Position numbers and translations under genes: made by a program. Under the pieces are notes generated by a model. The model made no database searches and had not been told where the DNA came from. It saw only the letters and a list, made by a program, of their open reading frames with translations. Below, in pieces: positions 48,957 through 60,049 of a stretch of DNA of 64,000 bases; position 1 is the first letter of the stretch, and every line of letters starts with the position of its first letter. The stretch comes from Brachycybe producta. Lineage: Eukaryota; Arthropoda; Diplopoda; Playtdesmida; Andrognathidae. Location of the stretch: the NCBI GenBank assembly GCA_036925085.1, contig JAUPFP010000007.1, positions 7,712,228-7,776,227 of the forward strand. Direction: 5' to 3'.

Positions 48957-51900
48957 ACTTAGTCCTCGATTTCGAGCATAAAACTTGGATAGCAAAAATA
49001 CTCTCCATATAGCTGTCAGAAATGACATGAAGGATAGCGTTTTTTTTAGATTGGTTGGTGGCCCACCAACAAAAGAAAAGAGTAAAAAAAAAATAAATGG
49101 GCGACTGTAGAGGCATATGTCTGTGGTCCCACAAACGCCTTTTTAACTTTTTTATAGGATCTTGGGGTACAACAGGATGATTTTTATCGACAACGTCCAT
49201 CACAAACCAGATAGTAAAAACTGACTTCAACAACTGGATTGTAACTTGGAAACCACTTCTATAGAATACACACGATGAGGCCTTAGAGAGAAACCTGAAA
49301 TGGAATAAAAATTTTGAATGTGCACTTTAACATGTTCTTTAAAAAAAGAACAGTGTACCCAAGAGTAGTAGTTGCTAGACAAATGACCACTAGAAAAAAA
49401 AACTGAACAACTTGACCAAAGATAAAGATTCGGCATGCATCCATGCATTGGAATGAAAAACATGAATTACTTCAAAAGTTCTTTTTATTCCTCAATGGAG
49501 ATGTTATTGAGCATGTTACTGCCAAAGTGAAAAACCAGTAATTCTGTAGATTCACCAGTCAACATACACAAAATCGTTAATTTGCTGGCAAATCTGCAAT
49601 TTTCTGATCTAGGCAATGCCAAAAGAAGTTGAAACTAGACAACTAGTAAATACGTTGCGCAATCTGCACAAAAATGAAAGAGAATAGAATGAAAACGAAT
49701 GAAAACAGAATAACACTTTCTAATCCAGGTAGAATTTGGCGTTTCTTGATGGCTTTCGGAGATTTTCTCAGGCTTTCCTCTACGTTTTGCTACCGACTTT
49801 AAACATGGTCTAGTAATTTTGAAGAATAACTGATTTTTCACTTTGACACCAAGCTTACAAGAGCTAAATAAAGCAGCTTTCTAGTGTACTGTAAATGACA
49901 AAAAAGAGGTAAAAAAAAGCCCAACAAGTAAAATCAGCCATTCACTCTTTCTGGATGTTTCATCGATTGTAAGCCTGAAATTTTTATCACCCCACACAAA
50001 AACTATAATGCAAAGGATAGAAGAAGTTGATGGAAAACAAGAACTCAGTTGGTTCCACTCTTGTTAAATAATCAAAAACCTATCCAAAGTTAACCTCAAA
50101 TGATCCATACAGTAAAAGTAAATGTTGTCTATTAAAACAAGAGCAGCCCTCAAAGAGGTTTGTTTGTGTATGCGCATGTGGAGAATGGGGTGGGGATGGA
50201 TCCACCGAAAATTGCAATGTTTTTTCCTACAGAAGTTGCAAGCAAACATTAGAGAATGCATTGAAAGAAAATTACAGGGAACATTCTAGCTATTCTCAAA
50301 GGGGCGTTAGAAAAAGAAAGCAACTGTATACACAATATATAAAAGCTACGAAGACATCGTCATGCAACAACATCCTCAACAGTTTCAACGTGAATCAAAG
50401 CAGACAATGTCATCAAATAAAACACATAAAAGTATATACAGTATACAATGCATATATTCAGTACATATATATAGCTCTTTGACTTTAGAAAGTAACGTTG
50501 GAATTCATTTCAAATCAACTTTGATGCTACACATTACATTGCAGCCAATATACTTGACAAGACACTAAATTAAACATGATAAGACTTCAAAGATATTATT
50601 AAACATTCTATAGAATTTTGTTTTTAATAATGTTGAAACTTATTTTGAACGTCACTTTATGCTAGGGTTTATTAATTTACCTCGGTTGTCAACTTTACTT
50701 AATTTAATTACAATCAATATTTTTTTTTCTTGTAAGAAAAACATTTTTCTACACTTGACATTCATAAAGTGAAGTTTCACTCCTCCACCCTCTAAAAAAC
50801 TACCAAAAATTCTTCAGAAAGTGAAAAGTGTATTTGCAGTCATCATCACGAAAGTGTAAAGTTGCTATATTTGGTAACAAAAATAGAAGACTTCATAGTG
50901 TTAACAAGAAAAGATCGAGTGCCAAATAGGTTAAAACTTTTGCACAGCTTCTTTTTCTTCTTCCTTTTCTTTTCTTTTTTTTTTTTTTTTCTTCTCTCTT
51001 CTTGATTTTCTTGGCTCACTTTTGCAGACTTCCAATGTTTTATAGGCAGTAATTCCACAACCAATTACTCATCATTACATAAGTGCACTGACAGACACAA
51101 CATACTTGGACCATCGTTCATAAGATGACCATAGTATGCTGCAAAACGCCCGCATAATACTCGGGCAGCAAACAAGATTTATTCCAACATCCATCCAAGT
51201 GCCTAGATTTATATATATATATATATTTATATACATGTACATAAGAAAAAGAATGAGAACATTCATTCTCTCTAGTAAGCAATCAACACATGATGGAAGA
51301 GGGCAACTGCCAATTTATTACGTCACAAGTGGTAAATTACAGTAACGTGACCATATTTATAAACGGAGACAAAATTCGAGAGGAGGAAAAGAGGACAAGA
51401 AGTAGAAAAAAAATCAGCAGTTTTTGGCAATTTTCCATTCTGTACGTGTTCAGTAGATGTGACTTGAAGATATAAATCTTATAAAAGTGCAACGATGGGT
51501 ACCACCAATGAAGATTATAAATACAAGAATGCATAAGATTATCTAGAAATGGCCACAATGAATCAACTCTTCTTAAGAGGTTATGGCACTAGTAGTTGTC
51601 TAAGCAGTAAAAATCAAACTCATTCCTAGTTGGTGCCCTGATCATTATCGGAAATGAATCTTAAGCATTACTTCCACTTATAAGCCTACTTACTCATCAT
51701 GACGATTCATTGCGTTTGTATATACATAAGTCTGTGAACATTTATGTGAAAATATACATGTACACGAGTCCAGATATATTTATCCGATGATTTTTGCGTT
51801 TTCACTACAGCATGTTGCAGCCATTATTATTATTATCTATATGTGCACTCACTCATTTTTCCATTTCTGCTCATTTGTTTACTAAGCAACACATTTGTAA

Positions 51901-52030
51901 ATTTCTTTGCTTTTGGAGCGGGTACATGCAACATAAGCTGAGCAACATTTTAATTGTTTTTACAACATTTTTTTACTCCATAAAAAAGTTTTTGATTTCA
52001 AGTTTATGGTTGAAGACTCAGGAGTCTTAA

Positions 52031-52305
52031 GGCCAGGCGCAAATTAGGCAACAATTCAAGCATGCAACCAGCGACAGTCTACAGCAACTGTTGCTGGTGA
52101 CACTATACTTGCGCCACCACTGCATTTGCAGGCACCAAATTAGTTGTTGGTAACAGTAGTAAGTTGGATATTGCCTCTGCCCAGTATGGTGAGCAGAGGG
52201 AACAAGCAACCATTGTGTGCCAGCAACCACTTTCTTGTCACGTGATCATGATTCGGTTACTACAGTAGTTGCTTGCTCATTTGGTTAACTAATTTGCGCC
52301 TGGCC
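52031..52305. mobile_element. PIF/Harbinger-like MITE with TAA target duplication
   Basis: The ends GGCCAGGCGCAAATTAG and CTAATTTGCGCCTGGCC are perfect 17-bp inverted repeats, flanked by TAA on both sides (52028-52030 and 52306-52308). A GGCC start with a 3-bp TAA duplication is typical of PIF/Harbinger. Length is 275 bp. The interior has further self-complementary CAGCAAC/GTTGCTG phrases and no coding capacity. Perfect ends suggest a recent insertion. Confidence 0.85.
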
Positions 52306-52794
52306 TAAGAGTAAATGTACCCTTCTACTTTACTAGCAACTAGAAGACTAGAGGAATCACATAGACCTCCAAAATCTAAACGTAACTTCGTGACAATATC
52401 TTTCAAAATAAATGTTTTATGCCAGTTTGAAAATGGCAAATTGTAAAATATGGCCAAATGTAATAAGAATTAGTTAGACCGGTTAGCTTGGAATTCCCAT
52501 AAACAGTTATTTTTTAATGATATCGTTACGAATTTAGTTTTACATAATTTTGTACTCATTTAGTTTCGAACAAACTTTGATTTTCTTCTAGAATTACTTC
52601 GAATAAGTATGATTAAATCTCTAGGACAGGACTTGAAAGCGAGACTTTTTTTAGACAGAAAAAAGCCTTCAAACTAAATATAATCTTTGGTAGACCCTAC
52701 TTGGAGCTGGTTGCTCAATGATTGTAAACTTTGAAGGCAAAAAGGCTTGTGTGTATATTGGCGGAAATGGCTGACTTTTAACCATACATATTGT

Positions 52795-52798
<4 letters not shown>

Positions 52799-52842
<44 letters not shown>
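52799..52842. repeat. (TA)n microsatellite
   Basis: About 44 bases of AT dinucleotide repeat. Confidence 0.95.
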
Positions 52843-52844
<2 letters not shown>

Positions 52845-54016
52845 GAACAACGAGAACGCCGAGGATTTCTGCTTCTATGAGTAGACTAATTATGATTCAA
52901 CATATTAAAGTAGGATTTCTTGACTCTTACTTTTTTTTAGACAGAAGAATAAATGTATAAAAAATAAATAAACCGTTCTGTTCCAAGAAATTATTGCAAA
53001 GAACCAAGTAAAGAAAATAGAAGTGGAAAATCCTGAATACAAAAGGAATAAAAATCTAAAGAAAAAAAAAAAAAAAAAAGAAAGGTACTAGAAAAAACAC
53101 AAAAGGCACATATAATAACGAGTTATGACCCCTAAATGTTGACTTCTCGATTGAAGTTGGAAATAGTTTTAGACATTACCACTAAAATAAGTCAACAGAA
53201 ATCCAATAATTGAAGTACACACACAAAGAAAAAAAATTAAATTGTTCTTGCTCCATAGTTCCTTTGCCAATAACAAACAACCAGAAAAAAATACAGCAAA
53301 CATCACGAAACAAAAAATGTGGCAGATGCAAATTAAAGACCGAAAGAATACTAATGAAGGAAGGATGTTTTTGATAAGACCTAAACTAGAATAGGCAGTG
53401 ATTTTAGTTCAAGATACAATTATGCATTTGAACAAAACGTTTTACTTTTTTTTTTCTCATTATCATCAAACACAATTAAAAGCACCTTTTATTTTATATG
53501 TTATTGTATTTTTTTTCCATCATTCAGAAAGAAATAAGTTATTTTTAGTGTGAAAGGAAGAGATAGATAGAAAGAAATGATCAACACTTTGATCAAAATT
53601 AGCGGTTCGCAACGATGATTACGTTAATAACTAACGCTTTGATAAAATAAGAAAACAACAAAAAAAACAGAATAGAGTAATTTTCATAGAGAGAAAGATT
53701 GTTGAGTGTATATTTATGTATAATGTATATACGTGTATAGTATATTATTGGTGGCGTGTTCCATAATTAGCAAAGCAAAAGCTTTTTCTCCAATCATCTT
53801 CACTTTACCTCGCCGCCTTTCTCTTTCTGCATGAAACTTTATAAGTAAAAAAAATATTGCGATGAAGTGAACCCCAGCTTTAATATTGCATTCGATTAAG
53901 AATGAGATGAGAGAGAGAGAAATCGCATGTAATTTAGGGTGGTCCAATAGGAATAAAATGCAGAAGAAACCTATAGACATAATCTTAATGCCACTAACAT
54001 AAATGGTTGATTAAAA

Positions 54017-54041
54017 TCATCATCATCATCATCATCATCAA
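54017..54041. repeat. (CAT)n microsatellite
   Basis: Eight CAT units. Confidence 0.93.
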
Positions 54042-54473
54042 CAATATAGTTTGTGTCTCACAGTGTAACACACCATGTGTATGTGGAGGATATGAGAGTA
54101 AAAGAAGATTGAAGCACTTAAAACGTAAGACGTTTTAGCTTTTCTTCTTGCTTGTATATCCTCCAGATGAAGAAAAAAAAAAGTAACTTAGTAGAAAATT
54201 ACCCATTGCCATAATCAATGTGGAATGCGACACTTCTTTTGAAAACTTCGAATCTTTCTCTATTCAAGTTTCTATTCTTTCCGATGTCATTCTTAATGAC
54301 ACAAGTGTGAATGAGAAATAAGAAAAAATGCCTTTAGGAAAAAATAAAGGAAGAGAGAAAGATGCTTCTTTTAAGAAGAAAAAATTGCTAACGACATCCT
54401 AAGACTTTCGATTTCAACCCATAGACAATATACAATACAAAATCCATACTCATAATCTTAAAAAGTTCAAGTA

Positions 54474-54497
54474 AAAAAAAAAAAAAAAAAAAAAAAC
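54474..54497. repeat. Poly-A tract
   Basis: About 23 consecutive A. No retroposed gene or LINE sequence is recognisable upstream. Confidence 0.9.
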
Positions 54498-57074
54498 AAG
54501 AAAAGGAACAGGTTACAACCAATAAAAATAAACGCATGTCTTTTTTATATCAAATAGAATATGACAATAGGAAAATCTTTCTTTTTTTAAAAAAAATCAT
54601 ACACATTCACAACGAGAAGAAATCATATTATCAAAACTAGCAAAGAAAAGAAAAAAAAATATGCCCATTTACTTTTACAATAATGCAAATAACGCAAAAA
54701 TGCATTGAAGCAACAATAACAAAAAAAAAATACCAATTACGAAAAAGTTTGATAGCTGAAAGCATTATTAAAACGAACAAACAATTGTCGTCAAATATAT
54801 AAAAAAGACAACGATCTTTTTCTTATTCCTATATTTTCATGTGCAAAAAACTTTCTGATTCTATTTATTCTATACCAAGCTTACTTACAAAGATTACTTT
54901 GAAAATTTGTATTAGTCTTATATATACACATATCGCTATATAAAGTTATAAAAACGCTTCCTAACACTTGAAACTACAAAGATAAGAAATGTAATTTTCT
55001 TTTTTCTGACAACAAAGTATATACATACACATATTACATTTATATATGTTTATTATTCTACAAATACAAATTTACATCTTTAAAGTATAAACTCAAATAA
55101 GTTAATAAAACATAAATCACACTTTCAGACAAGTTAGATGTCAATTGTATGTATGACATATGTAAATAATGTATAAGAATTTTGCGTCAGAATAAGATAT
55201 TACAACTAAAAAATAAATATATCAACTATATTCTTCAAAATTGCATCATTTTACTGCATGCCGTGTACTGCCATGCATTGTACTGCATACATTGTGTGCA
55301 TTTGTGTGTTTTGTATGTATTTTTCAGACAAACAGACAAACAAACAAACAAACAAACTGCAGTAAGGTTGCCAATAAAATATTAACACACTCAACTCTGT
55401 GGTTCACCAACATCTTTTTTAGTAAGGTAAACTTGAGTGGATGGTCCACTTTGGTTTGTCCAAAAAGCATCACTTAAAAAGGTTAAATCGGCTCAAGACC
55501 AGAAAGTGAATTACTATAAAAATGGATTCTAATGGCCAAAAGCCATTCACAAAACGCATATATATATACCAAAATTGTATGTAGAAACTACATTTGTTTG
55601 TTTGTTTGCAAGGTAAAAAGCAAAGAAGAATAAGAAGAATAAAAAATCCTTATAAGAATCAGTTTAACATTAAGGTTCAACTGTATGAAGTTCCTTCCTT
55701 CCTTTATAAGGATAAGAAAAAGAGAGGGACTAACCATTTGTATATAAGGCAATTCATCAATGTCGCAAAATGTGAAAGGAGGGCAAAAATTCAGTCAGTA
55801 TTACATACTAAAATATATAAGACAGAATTGTTAAGATAGAAAAATGCAGAATGATGGAGAGAGACACAAAAAAACAAAAACAGTGCAACAAAGGCAAAAT
55901 GAACTTCAAATACATGTATTCCCAACAGTTTCAAGCAAAAAGATTTCTTCATATAATGGTTTTCTTAGGGGCATCACTAAACAAGACTTCTCGAGAAGAA
56001 GCAGCAGCATAGAAAAAAAAAATAGGAGTCCAAAGAGGATTGAATATAGTCCGAACACATAGACACACACGCCTAAAGTTGTGTCGATGTATTTGTGAAA
56101 TAAGTGGAAAAATGGAAACCCCACCTTATAAACGCCCACATTTAAACAATTCTCTCAACTTGATTCCCAAATGAATTACACCACAAAAAAAACACAGAAA
56201 ACGGTTTATATAAAATGTTTGTTATGTGTGGATTTTTTTTTTTAAAAAAAGGTAATCTTGCAGCTGTTCAAAAGCATTGATTTTCGTTATAGTAAACAAC
56301 ATATGATTGAAAAATAGAAAAGAAACAACAACCAGCCAGCCAGCGAACCATGATTGCATTGCATTGGTTGCACACAAAAATCCCTTCAACATCCTATCGT
56401 TCACAATTCACTACCATATTTGCCTTACTATACCAATTGTGTACCTTAAAGCGTTTTGCTAATAAATTTCATTTATAAAAATGAAAATAAAAAGAAGCCA
56501 ATAATCGATAAGCACCCCGTGCATCGCCAGATGCATATACTGTATACGTAACATACATATAACAACAAACAGTGGCAGCAGTTAAGGCCATTTATACAAA
56601 TAAAAACAAAAAACAAAACAAAAAAATAACCTTTTCATAAAAGTGCAGTAAAAAAAAGAGACAGAAACAAAGCCAAAAAGAAAAGAATTGAAAAGCAGAC
56701 AGACAATTCCAATAGAGAACACAAAAATAATACCCATGACAAACTATTCTTGGAGTGAAATTTATGTCAGTTTCCTTTTCACATGTTCTATTTTGGAAAT
56801 CAGCTGCTTCAAAACTGTCGGACCAACAAATGTTCTCAAATGGAACAAACTTTAAAATATGAGAAAGAATTTTTAATACAAATTTCAACTTCTTAAAAAA
56901 AACATTTTTCTCCAAGACCTGATTTTAGAGAGAGAAAAAAAATGTGAATACAGATAAAACTGAAGGTAAACTTTGAAGATGATGATAATGCAAACATCCC
57001 AATGCAAATATAAGTTACTTAAATGACAACATGGAGTTGAAAACTCAAAAGAAAGATAGAAACAAACTTCTTAC

Positions 57075-57333
57075 CGATGGCAGCAGCCGTTCGAGCAACA
57101 ATCACAGTCAGAGCAAAGACGAGCAACAGGAAGTGGCGGGAAATATGGTAAAAAGGATTACTAATTGAAGATGGTAATGAAACAAAGTGTCGCCTACATT
57201 TCTCAACATGCCAAACTCTTAAATTGTTCGAATGGCAATAGTTTGTTACTTTTGTCCTGTTGTTTAAGTTGGAACATTTGCGTTCCATTTGTGATGGATA
57301 GTTTATCCGACTAGTTTGGTCCTCCACCAACAT
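57075..57333 (-). CDS. Exon 1: signal peptide of the multi-Ig protein
   Basis: The supported part is the last 30 or so codons, reading RHFLLLVFALTVIVARTAAA then I-G, an ideal secretory signal: basic residues, a run of about 13 hydrophobic residues, then small residues (A-R-T-A-A-A) for signal-peptidase cleavage. The exon ends ATC G|GTAAG at 57075, a strong phase-1 donor that joins exon 2 as G plus GA to give Gly. The 5' boundary is uncertain. The frame stays open upstream to an ATG at 57331-57333 and another in-frame Met (M-E-R-K), but that would put about 65 residues before the hydrophobic core, long for a signal peptide. There is no Met closer in. A modest acceptor (CAATTAG) ends at 57161, so the true start codon may sit in an unseen upstream exon and this exon may begin at 57160. 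Confidence 0.7.
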
Positions 57334-58194
57334 TGCAAATGTCCATCCAACAACTTAAAAAAAATAACCACAGTTACGGATCAACCAAGAACAGTCTTGG
57401 TTGACCAAGAACTTAAACGCGAATGAATGACACAGTTCCTTTGCCAGGCTGCCAGGTGTAACAAAATTGATAAGGGGGTGTGGTGAAGGGAACAAAGTAG
57501 ATGTAGTGTTTATCTAAAAAAAAAGCAGGTGAGGAGAATGTTCCCCTTAAAATATACGAGACTAGAAGAGCAGAAGGAATAGCTTCATGGGAGAGAAAGA
57601 GAGAGGGTGCCAAAGTCTGAGGAACACCAAAGTGTGTCTGCCTGGATTAGTAGAAGAAGAAGAAGGAGGAGGAGGAGGGTGCTGCTTTTTCTATTCTTGG
57701 CCACCTCCAACAACTGAAGCAGAGGCCACCACCAGCTCCTCCTCAAGGTGTCTCTGTACAGAGAAGAGCAAACAATTGTCCACACTGAACACGTGTATTC
57801 TTAACAACATCAACTTCTTTCCAATGATACTGTTGCTGCTGATATTACAGTTACACATAATATAACATGATTTGATTGCTGTGTGTAGTTTTTCATTAAA
57901 AAAAAATAGCTATGCAGTACACGTCTTGGGTGGCGAGGTGTACAACGAAAGAAAAAGCAGTGCTGTGTTTGCGGCGAGCGAAAAAACTGTGGCTCCGATG
58001 AATATGAAGCAAGCGATGGTCACGTCAACCCTCAATTCTTTCTTAAAAAAGAAGAATTGACTACAGTAGATGAAAGACAACTGGTTTGTTGGTACTATAT
58101 TCGCGTGCCACATCCAGAGCGCCCTCGTCGGTTAAATGCTGAAATACAATTTTCTATGTTCGAGCATGCGTTACATTTAGGAACTTTGTTTAAA

Positions 58195-58220
58195 TCATCA
58201 CCATCATCATCATCATCATG
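58195..58220. repeat. (CAT)n microsatellite
   Basis: A run of CAT units with one CAC interruption, inside the putative promoter region. Confidence 0.92.
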
Positions 58221-58657
58221 ATAATAATGTCTATAATCTTCGTTCTTCGCGTCTCTACTGTAAAGCAACTAATTTAAAAAAGTTGAGCAGATGAAAAATC
58301 ATCATCCACATCCTCGGAGCTGTTTCCTTCAGTGCTCTAATGGTGCAACACATGGACTTGCACTATAAGCGCCACCATACAATTTCCCACGCAGACACAA
58401 ACTTTTTTAAAAGTCTTTTCTACTCTCCCTCGATATTTTCATTTAAACTTTTATAATATACAACAAATGGTGTTGATGCTGCTCACAGAGACACCAAGAC
58501 AAGAGTTCAAAAACCAGTTCTTTTACAGCTGACTTAATTTCTATTCAAAATAATCTGCCTCTCCCTCCAACCCTCGAGAAAGTTTTTTTTTGTACTCAGC
58601 AACACACACCCTCTCCACGTCTCTAGAGTCTGAATATACAACTGCAGCTGTCGAAGA

Positions 58658-58679
58658 GTGGTGGTGGTGGTGGTGGTGG
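58658..58679. repeat. (TGG)n microsatellite
   Basis: Seven TGG units inside the putative promoter region. Confidence 0.92.
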
Positions 58680-59083
58680 AGGCTGCAAGAGGCCACACAC
58701 TGCAAGTTTTGTAGAATAAAAAACACCCTACAGCAGATGATAGCTACCTTGATATTGTCAGCTGCAAAAGAGCTAGCTACATTTTGAAAAAAAAATCGAT
58801 TTTATCATCGAAAAAGCGCGGAAAAGCTTGAAGCGCCCCCTTACGATAAGTACAGATATTATCAGGTTAGGTTGAATATACATACACACACGCAATTGCG
58901 TGTGCCCACAAAGCGACAGCCATGGAGCAATTCCGAGCTTACTCTTCATACCCCTCCTCCTCCTCCCAATTCAAGCATTGCCGCCACCATCACCACCACC
59001 GCTCTCGTTCAGTGCAACTCAACTCATTGAATGTTTCTAGTGGTGACTGAGAACACGCGTTTTGTAAAACCTCTCCTCTTGAA

Positions 59084-59161
59084 ATGATAGTAGTATGTGT
59101 TGTGATGATCATCCTGATGATGATGCTGATGCTGATGATGATGTTATCGGTGCATGGTTAA
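59084..59161 (+). other. Upstream ORF or alternative signal-peptide exon
   Basis: A 25-codon ORF lies about 220 bases upstream of the main ATG at 59305. It reads M-I-V-V-C-V-V-M-I-I-L, then a run of Met and Leu, then L-S-V-H-G and a stop. The Met/Leu run is encoded by a GATGAT/GCTGAT repeat. It is very hydrophobic, like a signal sequence, and a GT at 59157 would exit it in phase 1 (CATG|GTTAAC, a mediocre donor). It may be a uORF in the leader of the plus-strand gene, an alternative first exon, or a chance product of the repeat. Confidence 0.25.
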
Positions 59162-59304
59162 CATCTATAGAATAGGTGTATATTTTCTTCTGTTTTAAAA
59201 AAAAATTTCCTAAAAAAATATTAATAAAAGTGTGAAAACTTATTCATTTCAAACTAAATTAAATCAGTTCAACAAATATTATTCAGAAAAGTGTCAGAAA
59301 AAAA

Positions 59305-59392
59305 ATGTTTCGGAGAACTGTGTGCGTGATGAAGGATACTCTGTATTTACTTGTTGTAATGACCATCCTACAAGGACTTCGGACGCCTAATG
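59305..59392 (+). CDS. Exon 1 of a divergent gene: putative signal peptide
   Basis: An ATG at 59305, in an A-rich context (AAAAAATG), opens MFRRTVCVMKD followed by a hydrophobic core (T-L-Y-L-L-V-V-M-T-I-L) and Q-G-L-R-T-P-N. The frame reaches CCTAAT G|GTAAGAT, a near-consensus phase-1 donor, at 59392. Basic residues, a hydrophobic stretch and a phase-1 exit are exactly how secreted or type I membrane proteins with exon-shuffled ectodomains usually begin, and mirror the minus-strand gene. The frame continues past the donor only into AT-rich sequence ending in a stop at about 59487, consistent with an intron. I found no second exon on this strand before the right edge, so the gene is partial and its identity unknown. 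It could be a head-to-head relative of the multi-Ig gene; nothing in the sequence proves it. Confidence 0.55.
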
Positions 59393-60019
59393 GTAAGATT
59401 CTCCAATGTTTTCTCTGCGTCTTTTATCACTATTGCATGTACAGAAGAAATGATACTAATCTTTCAACATGTCACATTAAAAAGTAACTAAGGAAACAGC
59501 TGAAGGAATTAATAATTCTTAAAGATAGTGAAAGCGAAAAAAGAAAGTTCTAACAAAAAACAACCTGGATTTTGAAAACTTTTATTTTTCCAATAACACC
59601 TGCCCAATACTATTTACTTCTACTTATAATTAAATAATGCTTTCTTATAACAGCTGCCTTAACTTTCTAGTTATAGTTATTAAGCTCAATATAGGCCTAC
59701 TGCATGTGGTGGTGGTGATGATGGTCCTTTCAATATAGGCCTATTTCATTTAAAATTTAAAGTAGTAAAGAGTAACCCTAAAATCCACATCTTTGATACT
59801 ATTTGCATCAGTTGTCATAAATTTGTCGTTTTCTATAAGCTTTATATGAAAAGAAATGTTTTTAATGCTTGAGCTTCAGTGAAAAAAGTTTCATCTATAA
59901 AAAAGACAGAAAAGAATCATATATAGAAAAAGCTAAGTAAACAGCTGCTACCAGCAGTATTTAGTCAGTCAATAAGTTTGGAATTGAGGATAAAGAAAAG
60001 ATAGAATGAGAGCTTCAAA

Positions 60020-60049
60020 GATGATGAAGAAGATGATGATGATGATGAT
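60020..60049. repeat. (GAT)n microsatellite
   Basis: About nine GAT units with a GAA interruption. Confidence 0.92.

Larger units (their letters stand above)
57610..59300. promoter_or_regulatory. Putative divergent promoter region between two signal-peptide exons
   Basis: This interval separates the minus-strand exon ending at 57333 from the plus-strand ATG at 59305. By eye it is the only kilobase-scale stretch in the window with raised G+C and frequent CpG, for example GCGGCGAGCG near 57970, GAGCGCCCTCGTCGG near 58120, CTTCGCGTC near 58247, GAAGCGCCCCC near 58830 and CCGCCACCATC near 58980. It also holds purine/pyrimidine triplet runs (GAAGAAGGAGGAGG at 57656, a TGG run at 58658, CAT runs at 58195). 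An initiator-like TTCAGTGCAACT near 59008 is a candidate plus-strand start. I see no clear TATA box at a sensible distance from either start. Confidence 0.4.

Noticed and set aside
57585-57785. Minus-strand frame with a run of leucines resembling a signal peptide
   Set aside because: The leucines come from a GAA/GGA triplet repeat read in reverse, the frame has no good phase-1 donor, and the signal peptide at 57075 joins exon 2 properly.
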